From NCBI RefSeq assembly GCF_046507575.1, contig NZ_JBKFEY010000008.1:56988-120987 (forward strand): a stretch of DNA of 64,000 bases, in the 5' to 3' direction. Origin of the DNA: Pontitalea aquivivens (GTDB taxonomy: Bacteria; Pseudomonadota; Alphaproteobacteria; Rhodobacterales; Rhodobacteraceae). Below, piece after piece: positions 33,266 through 41,957 of the stretch (position 1 is its first letter; each line of letters starts with the position of its first letter). The notes below the pieces were generated by a model. The model did no database searches. It was given only the letters and a program-made list of their open reading frames with translations, and was not told the DNA's origin. The position numbers and the translations under genes were made by a program.

Positions 33266-34222
33266 ATGATGCACTGTTACAGTTCCGGCCCCGGCGGCCT
33301 GATTCGCCTGGACCCCGCCGCCGATCCGGCCGCCGCGGTCTGGATCGACCTGCAGGCGCCTGCCCCCGATGAGGTGGCCGCACTGGCGCGGCTGGGGGTT
33401 GAGGTGCCAAGCCTGGCCGACATGGAAGAGATCGAGATTTCCAACCGGCTTTACCGCGAATCGGGGGCCGATGTGATGACCGTGGTCCTGCCGGGCCGGG
33501 CCCCCGATGACCGGCAGGTCGCGGGCCCGGTCAGTTTCATCCTGACCGAGGGGCGGCTTGTCACGGTGCGCCACCATGCGCCGCGGTCGTTTGACACGTT
33601 TCCTTTGCGCGCGGACCGATCGGCCGCGGGCACCGCGGGGGCCGGGCAGATCTTCATGGGGCTGATCGAGGAAATCGTCGCCCGTCTGGCCGATATCCTG
33701 GAAGGGGTGGGCCGGGCGCTTGATGCGGTGTCCAGCGCGGTTCTGGGCGGGCGGGGGCAGAGATCGGGGCAGTTGCAGGCGGCGCTGGAAAAGATCGGCC
33801 AGCAGGGTGAGGTTCTGGGCCGGGTCCGGCTGGCGCTGCTGACGCTGGAACGCGCCTTGTCCTTCTTTGCCCAGACGCTGGCCCCGCGCGCGCAGGGCAA
33901 AGAACTGCGCGCCATTGTCGAAGGCCAGATGCGCGATATCCGTTCGCTGAACGAACATGGCGATTTCCTGTCTGCGCGGCTGTCGCTGAATGTCGATGCG
34001 ACGCTGGGGATGATCAACCTGGTGCAGAACAATACGGTGCGGCTGGTGACGGTGGTGGCCGCGCCCTTCGTGCCGCCGACGCTGATCGCCTCGATCTATG
34101 GGATGAATTTCGCGCGCATGCCGGAACTGGCCCATCCCTGGGGCTATCCGGTCACGCTGGGGCTGATGCTGGCCTCGGCGGTGGGCACCTGGGCGTTTTT
34201 CAAGTGGAAGGACTGGATCTAG
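33266..34222 (+). CDS. CorA-family divalent metal transporter
   Basis: A 318-residue member of the CorA/ZntB family: an acidic and helical cytoplasmic N-terminal domain, a long coiled helix around residues 150-250, and two C-terminal membrane helices. The family's GMN signature is present as IYGMNF near residue 278, between helix 1 (VTVVAAPFVPPTLIASIYG) and helix 2 (VTLGLMLASAVGTWAFF). CorA forms pentameric magnesium channels, and ZntB relatives move zinc; the sequence alone does not settle the ion. Its stop is seven bases from the end of the convergent protease gene. Confidence 0.88.
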   Translation: MMHCYSSGPGGLIRLDPAADPAAAVWIDLQAPAPDEVAALARLGVEVPSLADMEEIEISNRLYRESGADVMTVVLPGRAPDDRQVAGPVSFILTEGRLVTVRHHAPRSFDTFPLRADRSAAGTAGAGQIFMGLIEEIVARLADILEGVGRALDAVSSAVLGGRGQRSGQLQAALEKIGQQGEVLGRVRLALLTLERALSFFAQTLAPRAQGKELRAIVEGQMRDIRSLNEHGDFLSARLSLNVDATLGMINLVQNNTVRLVTVVAAPFVPPTLIASIYGMNFARMPELAHPWGYPVTLGLMLASAVGTWAFFKWKDWI

Positions 34223-34229
34223 GCCGCGA

Positions 34230-34808
34230 TCAGCGTTCCAGCACCAGCCGGTCGCGGCTGAATTCCACCCGGGCAAAGCGCGTCAGATAGGCCATGCCCA
34301 GAAGCGAGGTATCCATCTGCCCGCCATTGACCACCGCGCGCAGGTTCTGGTCATGGATGGGGCCCAGCGTCAGGCTGTCCAGCCGTACCGGCGCGGTGGC
34401 GACCAGGCCATTGGCGGTCTGTGCCTGCCCGATGAAGGCCAGCCCCGCCGTGGCAATGCCCGCGCGTTCGGCATCGCGCCGCGTCAGCACGATGTCGCTG
34501 GCCCCGGTATCGACGACAAAGCGCACCGGAACGCCATTCACCCCGGCGGTCAGATAGTAATGGCCATCGGCGGCCAGCGGTGCCTCGATCCGGTTGTCGC
34601 CGATCGCGGATTGGCGCGGCATCAGGTCGTGGCGCAGATCCTGCCACAGGCCCGCGGCACCGATCACGCCCAGAAAGATCAGCCCCCAGACGGCCATCTG
34701 CTGCAGCGCGCGGCCGGGTTTGCGGCGCAGTTCGGCCAGAAGATAGCCGCCCACCGCCAGAAACAGCAGCGACAGATAGATCAGGCGGGCAAAGGTATCA
34801 TCGGACAT
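34230..34808 (-). CDS. Membrane-anchored retropepsin-like aspartic protease (TIGR02281 type)
   Basis: A 192-residue protein with two N-terminal membrane helices (residues about 9-24 and 39-54) and a C-terminal single-lobe aspartic protease domain. The active-site motif is VVDTGASDIVLT with catalytic D100, and the second family signature is DTSLLGMAYLTRF. Single-lobe enzymes of this kind work as dimers, like retroviral proteases. The membrane topology places the protease domain in the periplasm. In alphaproteobacteria the substrates are unknown; a role in envelope proteolysis is an inference. It is convergent to corA. Confidence 0.85.
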   Translation of the reverse strand: MSDDTFARLIYLSLLFLAVGGYLLAELRRKPGRALQQMAVWGLIFLGVIGAAGLWQDLRHDLMPRQSAIGDNRIEAPLAADGHYYLTAGVNGVPVRFVVDTGASDIVLTRRDAERAGIATAGLAFIGQAQTANGLVATAPVRLDSLTLGPIHDQNLRAVVNGGQMDTSLLGMAYLTRFARVEFSRDRLVLER

Positions 34809-34871
34809 CGGATCATCATTCCCCTGTCTGCGATGCCGGTGTCTGCGATATAGGTATCGCGTGCGCCGATG

Positions 34872-35501
34872 TCATGCCCCGGCGCCCGCAAAGCCCCCCG
34901 CGCCGCGCAGGCCATCCAGAATGAACTGGATCGACAGCGCCGCCAGCAGCATCCCCAAGAGCCGCGTCACGACCATCGTGCCGGTGCGCCCCAGCGCGCG
35001 CTCGATCGGGGTGGCAAGCCAGAACATCGCCAGAACGCAGCCCAGCACCGCAAACATCACCCCGTGCACCAGCACCACATGGGTCAGATCCGCCCCCGGC
35101 GCCCCGGCTAGAAGGATCATCGTGGCCATCGCCCCGGGCCCCGCGATCAGCGGGGTCGCCAGCGGAAAGACCGAGGGATCATGGGTCGGTTCGGGGTGCT
35201 GCCCCTCGCGGCGCTGGGTGCGGCGTTCGAACAGCATGTCCAGCGCGGTCAGGAACAAAAGCACCCCGCCGGCGATGCGGAAGGCCGGCATGGAAATGCC
35301 GATCGCCCCCAGCAGCTTGTCGCCCAAAAGCCCGAACAGCGTCAGCAGCACCGCCGCGATCAGCACCGCGCGCAGCCCCATGCGCAGCCGCGCGCGCACG
35401 TCGATGCCTTGCGTCAGCGCGATGAACAGCGGTGCAAGGCCGATCGGGTCCATGACCACGAACAGCGTGACAAAGGCGGTCAGATAGTCGGCGGCGGCCA
35501 T
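34872..35501 (-). CDS. MarC family integral membrane protein
   Basis: A 209-residue protein with six predicted membrane helices and the MarC/UPF0056 signatures VVMDPIGLAPLFIALTQG near the N terminus and ATPLIAGPGAMATMILL in the middle. The name comes from the multiple antibiotic resistance locus, but MarC is not itself shown to confer resistance; the function is unknown. It is divergent from tatA, with a 174-base interval that holds no gene I can support. Confidence 0.88.
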   Translation of the reverse strand: MAAADYLTAFVTLFVVMDPIGLAPLFIALTQGIDVRARLRMGLRAVLIAAVLLTLFGLLGDKLLGAIGISMPAFRIAGGVLLFLTALDMLFERRTQRREGQHPEPTHDPSVFPLATPLIAGPGAMATMILLAGAPGADLTHVVLVHGVMFAVLGCVLAMFWLATPIERALGRTGTMVVTRLLGMLLAALSIQFILDGLRGAGGFAGAGA

Positions 35502-35675
35502 GATCCCTCCGGTTGCGATGGGCGCAGCCTAGCCCCGCCAGGCCGCGCCTGCCAGCGGGTGGGATGGAAAAATATCGCCCGAAGCGGCCGAAGGGGCTTT
35601 GATCGGCGCGCGAGAGGTCATAAATGAGGGGTTATGTTTGACGCGGGCCTGATCCCGCCGTCGGAGGAGAATGAC

Positions 35676-35891
35676 ATGCTCAACAACATCGGCCTTCCCG
35701 GCCTTCTGCTCATCGCGATCGTGGTGCTGGTGCTTTTCGGCCGCGGCAAGATTTCCTCGTTGATGGGTGAGGTCGGCAAGGGCATCACCGCCTTCAAGAA
35801 GGGCGTCAAGGATGGCGGTCAGGAAATCGAGGATGCCTCGGCGCAGGCAGCCCGCGACGTGACGCCCGAAAACGACAAAGACAAGGTCTGA
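35676..35891 (+). CDS. tatA: Sec-independent protein translocase subunit TatA
   Basis: A 71-residue protein with a short N-terminal membrane helix (LPGLLLIAIVVLVLFGRGK), the FGRGK hinge, then an amphipathic helix and an acidic tail, the standard TatA pattern. It forms the pore-like oligomer of the twin-arginine pathway. The ATG at 35676 has GGAGG about ten bases upstream; an upstream in-frame start at 35634 is unlikely. tatB and tatC follow. At least four Sox proteins encoded upstream carry twin-arginine leaders that this system could export. Confidence 0.94.
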   Translation: MLNNIGLPGLLLIAIVVLVLFGRGKISSLMGEVGKGITAFKKGVKDGGQEIEDASAQAARDVTPENDKDKV

Positions 35892-35941
35892 ACCTGCCGG
35901 CCCCGCCGGGGCCTTGATCCGGGCCGGAGGCCAGGGAACCC

Positions 35942-36472
35942 ATGTTCGATATCGGTTGGAGCGAGCTTCTCGTGATCGGCGTCGTTGCGCTGATCGTGGT
36001 GGGGCCAAAGGATCTGCCCGGCATGTTCCACACGCTGGGCCGGTTCACCGCGCGTGCGCGCGGGATGGCGCGCGAATTTTCGCGGGCAATGGAAGACGCG
36101 GCCAGTGACAGCGGCCTGAAAGAGGCAGCCAGCGATCTCAAGGATCTGAAAGGACTGGCGTCGAAAAAATCGCTGGGGCTGGATGCGCTGGAAGACGCCG
36201 CGTCCAAGTTCGAGAAATGGGAACCCAAGCTGCCCGGCAAGGCCGAGGCCGCGGGCGCCAGCCCCGATCCCGCCGCCGCCGCGCCCGCAGCGGATGCGGC
36301 GAAACCCGCCGCGCCAAAACCCGCCGTAGCAAAGCCCAAAACCCCCCGGACCACCAAGCCAAAGGCCCCGAAATCCGAGGCTGCCCCCGCCAAGGCCGCC
36401 GCGAAAGATGCGGCCAAACCTGCGGCCAGGGCAGCGACCCGGAAAAGCCCCGCCAAGAAGGGTGACGCATGA
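35942..36472 (+). CDS. tatB: Sec-independent protein translocase subunit TatB
   Basis: A 176-residue protein: an N-terminal helix with the TatB pattern FDIGWSELLVIGVVALIVVGPKDLP, then an amphipathic helix. A long low-complexity tail from about residue 100, rich in Ala, Lys and Pro, has several AAKPAA-like repeats. TatB works with TatC in recognising twin-arginine signals. The tail is longer than in Escherichia coli but common in alphaproteobacteria. It overlaps tatC by 4 bases (36469-36472). Confidence 0.94.
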   Translation: MFDIGWSELLVIGVVALIVVGPKDLPGMFHTLGRFTARARGMAREFSRAMEDAASDSGLKEAASDLKDLKGLASKKSLGLDALEDAASKFEKWEPKLPGKAEAAGASPDPAAAAPAADAAKPAAPKPAVAKPKTPRTTKPKAPKSEAAPAKAAAKDAAKPAARAATRKSPAKKGDA

Positions 36473-37359
36473 GCGCGAAGGATGAGATCGACGACACCGC
36501 CGCCCCGCTGATCGAGCATCTTGCCGAATTGAGAAAGCGGCTGATCTGGTCGGTCAGTGCCTTCATCGGTGCCATGGTGCTGTGCTTTGCCGCGGCGGAA
36601 CCGATTCTGAACTTTTTGCTGGGGCCAATCGAACAGACCATGCGCGATCTGGGCGACCCCAACCCGGTGATGCAATATACCGCGCCACAGGAATATTTCT
36701 TCACGCTGATCCGCATTTCCATGGTGGGGGGGCTTGTGCTGTCCTTCCCGGTGATCGGCTATCAGCTGTGGCGCTTCATCGCGCCCGGCCTGTATCGCAG
36801 CGAAAAATCGGCTTTCCTGCCGTTCCTGGTTTCGTCCCCTCTGCTGTTTCTGGTGGGGGCGACCTTTGCCCATTATGTGGTGACGCCGCTGGCCATGGGC
36901 TTTTTCCTGGGCTTCGCCGATGCGTCGTCCATCGTCAGCGCGATCCTGCCCACCCTGTCCGACGCCCCCGTGACCGAACCGCCAGCACCCAGCGAAGGCA
37001 TCTCGATCGTGTTCCAGGGCAAGGTCAATGAAACACTGGATATTTCTCTCAAGATGATCATTGCCTTCGGGCTGTGCTTCCAGCTTCCGGTGCTGCTGAC
37101 GCTGATGGGCAAGGCGGGGCTGGTGTCGGCCAGGGGGCTGGGGGGGATGCGCAAATATGCCATCGTGCTGATCCTGGGTGTGGCCGCGCTGGTCACCCCG
37201 CCCGATGTCGTCACCCAGCTGATCCTGTTTGGCGCGGTCTACCCGCTTTATGAAATCTCGATCTTCCTGGTCCGCCGCATCGAAAAGGCGCGTGAGGCGC
37301 GGCTGCGCGCCGAAGGCCTGTGGGTCGAAGAGGACGAGGACGAAGGGGCCGCGAAATGA
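36469..37359 (+). CDS. tatC: Sec-independent protein translocase subunit TatC
   Basis: A 296-residue protein with six membrane helices and TatC signatures: LIEHLAELRKRLIWS at the N terminus, QLWRFIAPGLYRSEK and the YVVTPLAMGFFLGF helix. It is the receptor for twin-arginine signal peptides. A loop of about 25 residues (around TLSDAPVTEPPAPSEG) precedes helix 4 and is longer than in Escherichia coli. The C-terminal tail is acidic. It overlaps both neighbours by 4 bases, so tatB, tatC and the DUF815 gene form one translational unit. Confidence 0.95.
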   Translation: MSAKDEIDDTAAPLIEHLAELRKRLIWSVSAFIGAMVLCFAAAEPILNFLLGPIEQTMRDLGDPNPVMQYTAPQEYFFTLIRISMVGGLVLSFPVIGYQLWRFIAPGLYRSEKSAFLPFLVSSPLLFLVGATFAHYVVTPLAMGFFLGFADASSIVSAILPTLSDAPVTEPPAPSEGISIVFQGKVNETLDISLKMIIAFGLCFQLPVLLTLMGKAGLVSARGLGGMRKYAIVLILGVAALVTPPDVVTQLILFGAVYPLYEISIFLVRRIEKAREARLRAEGLWVEEDEDEGAAK

Positions 37360-38195
37360 CCGACCCGCTGGACCGGATCGCCGCCGCGCTGGAACGGCTT
37401 GCGCCCGCCCCCCTGGCCGCGCCGGATTTTTCGGCGGCGCAGGCCTTTGTCTGGCACAGTGCGCCCGAACAGCTGGCCCCGGTGGCACAGGTCAACCGCG
37501 TCGATCTGCGGCTGTTGCGCGGTATCGACCGGGCGCGCGACACGCTGCTGGCCAATACGCTGCAATTCGCGCGCGGGGCTGCGGCCAACAATGCGCTGCT
37601 GTGGGGTGCGCGCGGGATGGGAAAATCCTCGCTGGTCAAGGCGGTCCATGCCGAGGTTCTGGCCCGTGGGCTGACGCTGAAGCTGGTCGAACTGGCGCGC
37701 GAGGATTTGCCCTCGGTCGGGCGGCTGCTGGGCCATCTGCGCGCGGCGGACGGCAAACGTTTTGTTCTGTTCTGCGACGACCTGTCCTTCAGCCACGATG
37801 ACCAGCATTACAAATCGCTGAAAGCGGTACTGGATGGCGGGATCGAGGGGCGGCCGTCGAATGTGATCTTTTATGCCACCTCGAACCGTCGCCATCTGAT
37901 GCCGCGCGACATGATCGAGAATGAACGTTCCAGCGCGATCAACCCGTCCGAGGCGGTTGAGGAAAAAGTATCGCTGTCGGACAGGTTCGGCCTGTGGCTG
38001 GGCTTTCACCCCTGCGGGCAGGATGAATTCCTGGCGATGATCGCGGGCTATTGCGCGGCCTATGGTGTGGACATCTCGCCCGAGGATCTGCGCGCCGAGG
38101 CGATCGAATGGCAGGCAACGCGCGGGGCGCGTTCGGGCCGGGTCGCCTGGCAGTATTTCACCGATCTGGCCGGCCGGCGCGGCATCGCGCTATAG
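37356..38195 (+). CDS. DUF815 family AAA-type ATPase
   Basis: A 279-residue protein with a Walker A motif WGARGMGKSS (residues 83-92), a Walker B-like FVLFCDDLSF near 135 and YATSNRRHLMPRDMIEN near 180. These are the hallmarks of the DUF815 ATPases. The start ATG overlaps the tatC stop. The family is widespread in proteobacteria and of unknown function; fusion to the tat unit is positional and does not prove a role in export. A bidirectional terminator follows at 38213-38238. Confidence 0.85.
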   Translation: MTDPLDRIAAALERLAPAPLAAPDFSAAQAFVWHSAPEQLAPVAQVNRVDLRLLRGIDRARDTLLANTLQFARGAAANNALLWGARGMGKSSLVKAVHAEVLARGLTLKLVELAREDLPSVGRLLGHLRAADGKRFVLFCDDLSFSHDDQHYKSLKAVLDGGIEGRPSNVIFYATSNRRHLMPRDMIENERSSAINPSEAVEEKVSLSDRFGLWLGFHPCGQDEFLAMIAGYCAAYGVDISPEDLRAEAIEWQATRGARSGRVAWQYFTDLAGRRGIAL

Positions 38196-38212
38196 GCCAG
38201 GCCGGACGATGA

Positions 38213-38238
38213 AAAACGGCCCCCGCAGGGGCCGTTTT
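38213..38238. terminator. Bidirectional terminator between the DUF815 gene and nlpD
   Basis: An 11-bp perfect stem (38213-38223 with 38228-38238), AAAACGGCCCC and GGGGCCGTTTT around a CGCA loop. The A-rich left and T-rich right arms serve both converging transcripts. Confidence 0.88.
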
Positions 38239-38267
38239 CATTGGGCAACCGGCGATGTGCACCGGGG

Positions 38268-39440
38268 CTATTGCAGATATTTCATCGGATCGACGCTTTC
38301 AAACCCGTCGCGCACCTCGAAATGCAGGAAGCCAGGGTCGCTGGCGCGAACCTTGGCGATGGTCTGGCCGCGGCTGACGCGGGCGCCTTTTGCGACGGTG
38401 GGGGCGTCGATATTTGCATAGACCGTCAGCAGCCCGTTGTCATGGCGCAGCACCAGGATCGGCACCTGCCCGGTATCCTTGGTGATGGCGGCGACGGTGC
38501 CGGCCTCGGCGGCCTTTACGGGCGTTCCGGGGGCAGCGGCAATGTCGACCCCGTCGTTTTTCTTTTTCACATAGGGCCGGATGATCGCGCCCTGAACCGG
38601 CATCTGCATCTTGCCCGTGGCCGAGGCCTGGGTACGCGTGGCACCCAGATCGGGGGCCGGGGGCGTCGCGGTCGGGGTGGCGGCGGCGGGGGGCGTTTCT
38701 GCGGGCAGGGGCATGGCGGCCGAAGGCGGCGTCGGCGTTGCCGATCCTGCGCCCGGCGCGCTGGCGCTGGCGGTCGCGGGCGGGGCCGCAGCGGCGACCG
38801 GGATCATCAGATACTGGCCTTCCCGCACGCTCATGTCGGCGGGCAGGCCGTTCCAGTCGGCCAGTGCGCGGACGTTGACATTGTAATAGCGCGCGATGGA
38901 ATAGGCGGTTTCGCCGCGGGCGACCTTGTGGCGCGTGGGCTCGGGCCCGGCCGGGGCGGCGGGCGCGGGGGGCGGGCTTTGCGTGCCGGTGGCGCGGTCG
39001 ATCGCCGTCGATGCGATCGAGGTGATGTCGATCCGTTCGCCCCCGATCGCCCCGGGCGTTGTGCTGCCGGCGACGGGTTCGGTGACGCGTCGTGGCAGTG
39101 CCAGGATTTCGCCGCGGTTCAGCGTGGTTTCGGGGCGCAGCGCATTGTAGCGGGCCAGCTCTTCGGCATTCAGTCCCACCCGCGCGGCGATGGTGGTGAC
39201 GCTGTCGCCCTGATTGGCCACGGCCACCTGATAGGTCGGATAGGAAATCACGCCGCGCGCATCGGGGGCGGGCCGCGCCGCGGTGGCCTGCCGGGCCGCA
39301 GCCGACGTGTCAAAGCCGGTGCGCCCGAAATGCCGCAGATCGCCATCGAAGCTGCCATCGGGTTCGCAGGCGGCCAGCGCAAGCGCGCTTGCCCCAAGGA
39401 TCAGGCCGTGGCGCAGGCGGGCGGGCAGGGTGTGGATCAT
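38268..39440 (-). CDS. nlpD: NlpD-like lipoprotein: two LysM domains and an M23 (LytM) domain
   Basis: A 390-residue protein. A lipobox (LILGASALALAAC) is followed by a first LysM near residues 65-110 (QVAVANQGDSVTTIAARVGLN), a second near 160-210 (HKVARGETAYSIARYYNVN), a Pro/Ala-rich linker and a C-terminal M23 domain. The M23 domain lacks the usual HxxxD and HxH zinc ligands in part: NDGVDIAAAPGTPV has no His before the Asp, as in degenerate NlpD/EnvC. It probably activates amidases rather than cutting peptidoglycan. I chose ATG 39440 because AGGA is eight bases upstream. It follows surE and pcm, the conserved NlpD neighbourhood. Confidence 0.88.
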   Translation of the reverse strand: MIHTLPARLRHGLILGASALALAACEPDGSFDGDLRHFGRTGFDTSAAARQATAARPAPDARGVISYPTYQVAVANQGDSVTTIAARVGLNAEELARYNALRPETTLNRGEILALPRRVTEPVAGSTTPGAIGGERIDITSIASTAIDRATGTQSPPPAPAAPAGPEPTRHKVARGETAYSIARYYNVNVRALADWNGLPADMSVREGQYLMIPVAAAAPPATASASAPGAGSATPTPPSAAMPLPAETPPAAATPTATPPAPDLGATRTQASATGKMQMPVQGAIIRPYVKKKNDGVDIAAAPGTPVKAAEAGTVAAITKDTGQVPILVLRHDNGLLTVYANIDAPTVAKGARVSRGQTIAKVRASDPGFLHFEVRDGFESVDPMKYLQ

Positions 39441-39507
39441 CGGCTCGTTCCTCATTCCTTGTTCCGTCTGGCCCTGTGGCCGGGCCTTTTCAGATCGTGT
39501 CCGGGGG

Positions 39508-40170
39508 TCAGTCGTTCGCCATGCCTTCGACAAGCGGGACAAAGCGCACCGGGCGCAATTCTTCATAATCATATCCCGTTTCCAGGCGCCGCACGCGGAT
39601 CAGGCTTTGCACCGTGTCGGACTGGCCAACGGGAAGCACCATGATACCCCCGATCTTCAACTGCGCCAAGAGCGGGCCGGGCGGGTCCTCGGCGGCGGCG
39701 GTCACGATGATACGATCAAACGGCGCCTGTTCGGGCAGACCGTGCGACCCGTCGATTGCCAGCGCGGTGATGTTGCTCAGATGCAGGCTGCGAAACAGCG
39801 CCTCGGCCTCGCGCACCAGGCGGCGGTGGCGGTCGACGGTATAGACGCGCCGCGCCAGCCCCGCCAGGATCGCCGCCTGATAGCCCGAGCCGGTGCCGAT
39901 TTCCAACACCGTGTCGCGCGGCCCCACCTGCAGCGCCTGCGTCATCAGCCCCACGACCGAGGGCTGGGAAATCGTCTGCCCGCAGGCAATCGGCAGGGGC
40001 ATGTCCTCATAGGCGCGTTCGGCGAAGATGCCCTTGACAAAGGGACCACGGTCGACCCGTTCCATCGCCGACAGCACGCGCGCATCCGTCACCCCCTTTG
40101 AACGCAGCGCGAAGAGAAAGCGCATCTTGCGTTCGGCGATGCTGGCCTTCTCTGGCGCGCCCTCGGTCAT
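39508..40170 (-). CDS. pcm: Protein-L-isoaspartate O-methyltransferase
   Basis: A 220-residue SAM-dependent methyltransferase of the PIMT family, which starts repair of isoaspartyl residues in aged proteins. The SAM-binding motif I is VLEIGTGSGYQAAILAGL near residue 86, preceded by CGQTISQPSVVGLMTQAL, the PIMT-specific loop. The end matches the family pattern LPVGQSDTVQSLIRV. The start overlaps the surE stop by 4 bases. Confidence 0.95.
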   Translation of the reverse strand: MTEGAPEKASIAERKMRFLFALRSKGVTDARVLSAMERVDRGPFVKGIFAERAYEDMPLPIACGQTISQPSVVGLMTQALQVGPRDTVLEIGTGSGYQAAILAGLARRVYTVDRHRRLVREAEALFRSLHLSNITALAIDGSHGLPEQAPFDRIIVTAAAEDPPGPLLAQLKIGGIMVLPVGQSDTVQSLIRVRRLETGYDYEELRPVRFVPLVEGMAND

Positions 40171-40952
40171 GCCAGCCGTGCCGTCAGATCGGCCAGCAGG
40201 TCATGCGCCGTCAGATCCGCGCGCATCGGTGTGATCGCGACATAGCCTTCCAGGTTCACCGCCACATCCGTGCCCGGCGCGCCTGGCAGGTGTTGCGGCC
40301 CGCCCTTGATCCACAGGAATTTGCGCCCCGAGGGCGAGATATGCGGTTCGACGCCAAAGAAGGTCTCGCGCCGGAAACCCTGCGCCGCGACCCGGTGGCC
40401 CTTGACATCGGCGGCCGGAACCGGCGGGAAATTGACGTTGTAGAAACAGCGGTAATCACCCTCATCCCAGATGCCGCGATCCAGAAGCGCGCGCACGACG
40501 CCCACGCCATGCACCCGCGCGGCCTCGAACGGATCGGCCAGTTCCTGCGTCCGCGGCCCCAGGAACTGTGACAGCGCAATCGCCGGAACGCCTTGCAAAG
40601 CGGCCTCCATCGCGCCGCCCAGCGTGCCGGAATACATGGCGTTTTCGCCCGAATTGTTGCCCCGGTTGACGCCCGACAGCACCAGATCGGGGCGCGCGCC
40701 CTGCAACACCTCATAGAGGCCCGCCAGAACGCAATCGGCGGGGCTGCCCTCGGCGGCATAGCGCCGCTCGCCCAGCTTGGCGATCATCATCGGATGGGTG
40801 TAGCTGATGGCGTGGGCCACGCCCGATTGTTCAAAGGCGGGGGCAACGGTCCAGACCTCGCCCGCGGGGCCGGCGATTTCGGTTGCGATCCGGGTCAGAA
40901 CCTCAAGGCCCGGTGCATTGATCCCGTCGTCATTGGTGATGAGAATTCGCAT
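40167..40952 (-). CDS. surE: 5'/3'-nucleotidase SurE
   Basis: A 261-residue metal-dependent phosphatase of the SurE family. The metal-binding N terminus is MRILITNDDG with D8 and D9, and the ligands S and N lie in GVNRGNNSG near residue 92. It removes phosphate from nucleoside monophosphates. ATG 40952 is preferred over a GTG at 40970 because GGGGAAG precedes it and the family starts at MRIL. It heads the surE-pcm-nlpD block. Confidence 0.96.
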   Translation of the reverse strand: MRILITNDDGINAPGLEVLTRIATEIAGPAGEVWTVAPAFEQSGVAHAISYTHPMMIAKLGERRYAAEGSPADCVLAGLYEVLQGARPDLVLSGVNRGNNSGENAMYSGTLGGAMEAALQGVPAIALSQFLGPRTQELADPFEAARVHGVGVVRALLDRGIWDEGDYRCFYNVNFPPVPAADVKGHRVAAQGFRRETFFGVEPHISPSGRKFLWIKGGPQHLPGAPGTDVAVNLEGYVAITPMRADLTAHDLLADLTARLA

Positions 40953-41058
40953 GCTTCCCCGCGTTGGCACAGACCGTTTGATCCTGCTTAGCGCGCGGGC
41001 CGGGGGGCGTAAAGCAATCCGGCGGGGCGGGGCGACGAAATCTGGCCGCCCGCGCGGA

Positions 41059-41730
41059 TCACAGCAGCGTCAGGATACGGCGGGCCTCGGTATGCGGGTC
41101 GGCCAGCGGCGCGCGGTCTTCGCCGGGGAAGAAACGCGCCCGCGTCGCGGTGGGCATCGGCGCGGGCCGGTCGATCAGCACGCGCGGGCCGACCCTGGCC
41201 GTTTCGGCCTGCCAGCTGCGCGCCAATGCGATCTGCGCGGTCTTGGTCGCGCCATAGGCGCCAAAGAATTTCTCACCCGCGTGGTCATCGTCAAAGAACA
41301 TGGCGGTGCCGCTGCCCGCGCGCAGCAGCGGCTCGATCAGCGGGATCAGGGTCGCGGTGGCTGCGACATTGGTGGCGATGGATTTCGCCATGTCCTTGGC
41401 ATCGATATGGGACGCGGGCGCCAGCGGCGCGGCGTGGATCGCGCAATGCGCCCACAGCTGAACCCCGCCCCAGCGCGCGGCAACCGATTGCGCCAGATGC
41501 TTCATCGCCTCGGGATCGGTCACATCCATCGGTGCCAGGCTGGCGCGCCCGCCGGCGGCCTGGATCCTGTCATCCAGTTCCTCCAGCGCGCCGGTGGTGC
41601 GCGCGACCGCCATCACATGCCAGCCGGCACGGGCCAGCGCCTCGCTTAATGCCGCGCCAAGCCCGCGCGAGGCGCCGGTGACAAGGGCGATCGGGGGGGT
41701 GACATGCGGGGGGGTCTGGGGCGTGCTCAT
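41059..41730 (-). CDS. SDR-family NAD(P)-binding protein lacking the canonical catalytic serine
   Basis: A 223-residue Rossmann-fold short-chain dehydrogenase/reductase. The cofactor-binding motif is VTGASRGLGAALSEALA near residue 18, and the YGATK (YxxxK) pair is present near residue 166. The place thirteen residues before the Tyr, normally Ser, is Phe within AMFFDDDHAGEKFFG, so the active site is atypical. The central NAG motif is replaced by AHCAIHAAP. It resembles the group represented by Escherichia coli YciK only loosely. Whether it is a catalytic dehydrogenase is unclear; substrate unknown. The ATG at 41730 is the most likely start. Confidence 0.8.
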   Translation of the reverse strand: MSTPQTPPHVTPPIALVTGASRGLGAALSEALARAGWHVMAVARTTGALEELDDRIQAAGGRASLAPMDVTDPEAMKHLAQSVAARWGGVQLWAHCAIHAAPLAPASHIDAKDMAKSIATNVAATATLIPLIEPLLRAGSGTAMFFDDDHAGEKFFGAYGATKTAQIALARSWQAETARVGPRVLIDRPAPMPTATRARFFPGEDRAPLADPHTEARRILTLL

Positions 41731-41957
41731 GACAGGGAATTTGCACAGCTTTGCCGCGCGCGCAAGGGCCGCCCCGCGCCCCCGCCTGCGGCCAGAGCGC
41801 GCGGGGGGGGGCAGGGGTGCCGCAGGATTTGCAAATTTGCGCAAGGCATGGGAAAAGCCTTTGCAACATCGCGCATCCGCCGCGCTGCGACGTTGACAAG
41901 CGACCGCCATGCGGCAAAAGTGCGCGCAAGATGGATTTCAGTGGAAAGGTCCGATCC

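Noticed and set aside
38268..39440. NlpD homologue as an active zinc endopeptidase
   Set aside because: The M23 zinc-ligand motif HxxxD is not intact (NDGVDIAAA), so an amidase-activator role is more likely.
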